A DNA stretch of 64,000 nt from contig NC_021171.1 in assembly GCF_000242895.2 (NCBI RefSeq), forward strand, positions 272,001 through 336,000, given 5' to 3'. Below the pieces are notes generated by a model. That model was given only the letters and a program-made list of their open reading frames with translations. It ran no database searches and was not told where the DNA came from. The number at the start of each line of letters is the position of its first letter. Positions within the stretch are counted from its first letter, which is position 1. The DNA is from Bacillus sp. 1NLA3E (GTDB lineage Bacteria; Bacillota; Bacilli; Bacillales; Cytobacillaceae). This document shows positions 61,196-64,000 of the stretch, piece by piece. A program made the position numbers and the translations under genes.

Positions 61196-64000
<2,805 letters not shown>

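Overview
The window is from a low-GC Gram-positive Bacillaceae chromosome. The evidence is a Bacillus-type 16S rRNA, the order MoxR / DUF58 / transglutaminase / guaA / pbuG known from Bacillus subtilis, guanine riboswitches, a GlcT antiterminator site before ptsG, sigma-A promoters with 17-bp spacers, and strong AGGAGG ribosome binding sites. The exact genus cannot be fixed by eye.

The layout is explained by one integration hotspot. A 15-bp core, GGGCGGCATGATGTA, occurs four times in the same direction (17716, 19044, 28942, 31276). Read in frame it encodes GGMM followed by the stop of GroEL, so it is the 3' end of groEL used as an attachment site. groEL itself must lie left of the window. Four inserts stand in tandem behind it: (1) a PBSX-like prophage, whose right part fills 1-17.7 kb; (2) a 1.3-kb module with a second Abi-alpha gene; (3) a 9.9-kb sugar-metabolism island; (4) a 2.3-kb remnant with a decayed tyrosine integrase and a RelA/SpoT-type nucleotide synthetase. 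No intact integrase is visible, so inserts 2-4 look like passive att-flanked elements.

The prophage holds the end of the tail genes (tape measure, hub-like protein, fibre-like proteins, XkdW and XkdX), then holin and a secreted GH25 endolysin, with accessory genes around and after them. These include an Abi-alpha gene with a divergent micro-protein, a DUF4145 protein, secreted proteins including an M23 peptidase, a proteasome-fold Ntn hydrolase, SOS-box-like divergent promoters driving a protein with an SSB-type DDLPF tail, and a three-gene operon (unknown / SecB-like chaperone / PD-(D/E)XK nuclease-like) that resembles an undescribed chaperone-controlled defence system.

The island at 19.9-28.7 kb has a split transketolase, a zinc alcohol dehydrogenase, a KdgT permease, a FadR-type regulator, an SR1P-like peptide, phosphofructokinase and a full-length transketolase, with a perfect cre site in front. 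From 31.3 to 49.6 kb lies a catabolic region: two FAD oxidases each with its own ETF pair, a GlpP-like antiterminator, an SDR, an MFS transporter, an FGGY kinase, SurE, a BCCT transporter, an LDH-like dehydrogenase and an alpha/beta hydrolase. Two matching leader hairpins, before the oxidase operon and before the SDR operon, suggest that the GlpP-like protein controls both.

The right end is core genome: MoxR/DUF58/transglutaminase, guaA and pbuG each with a guanine riboswitch, glcT, ptsG with its RAT/terminator leader, and an rRNA operon with tandem promoters, complete 16S, a tRNA-free spacer and the first 1.05 kb of 23S.
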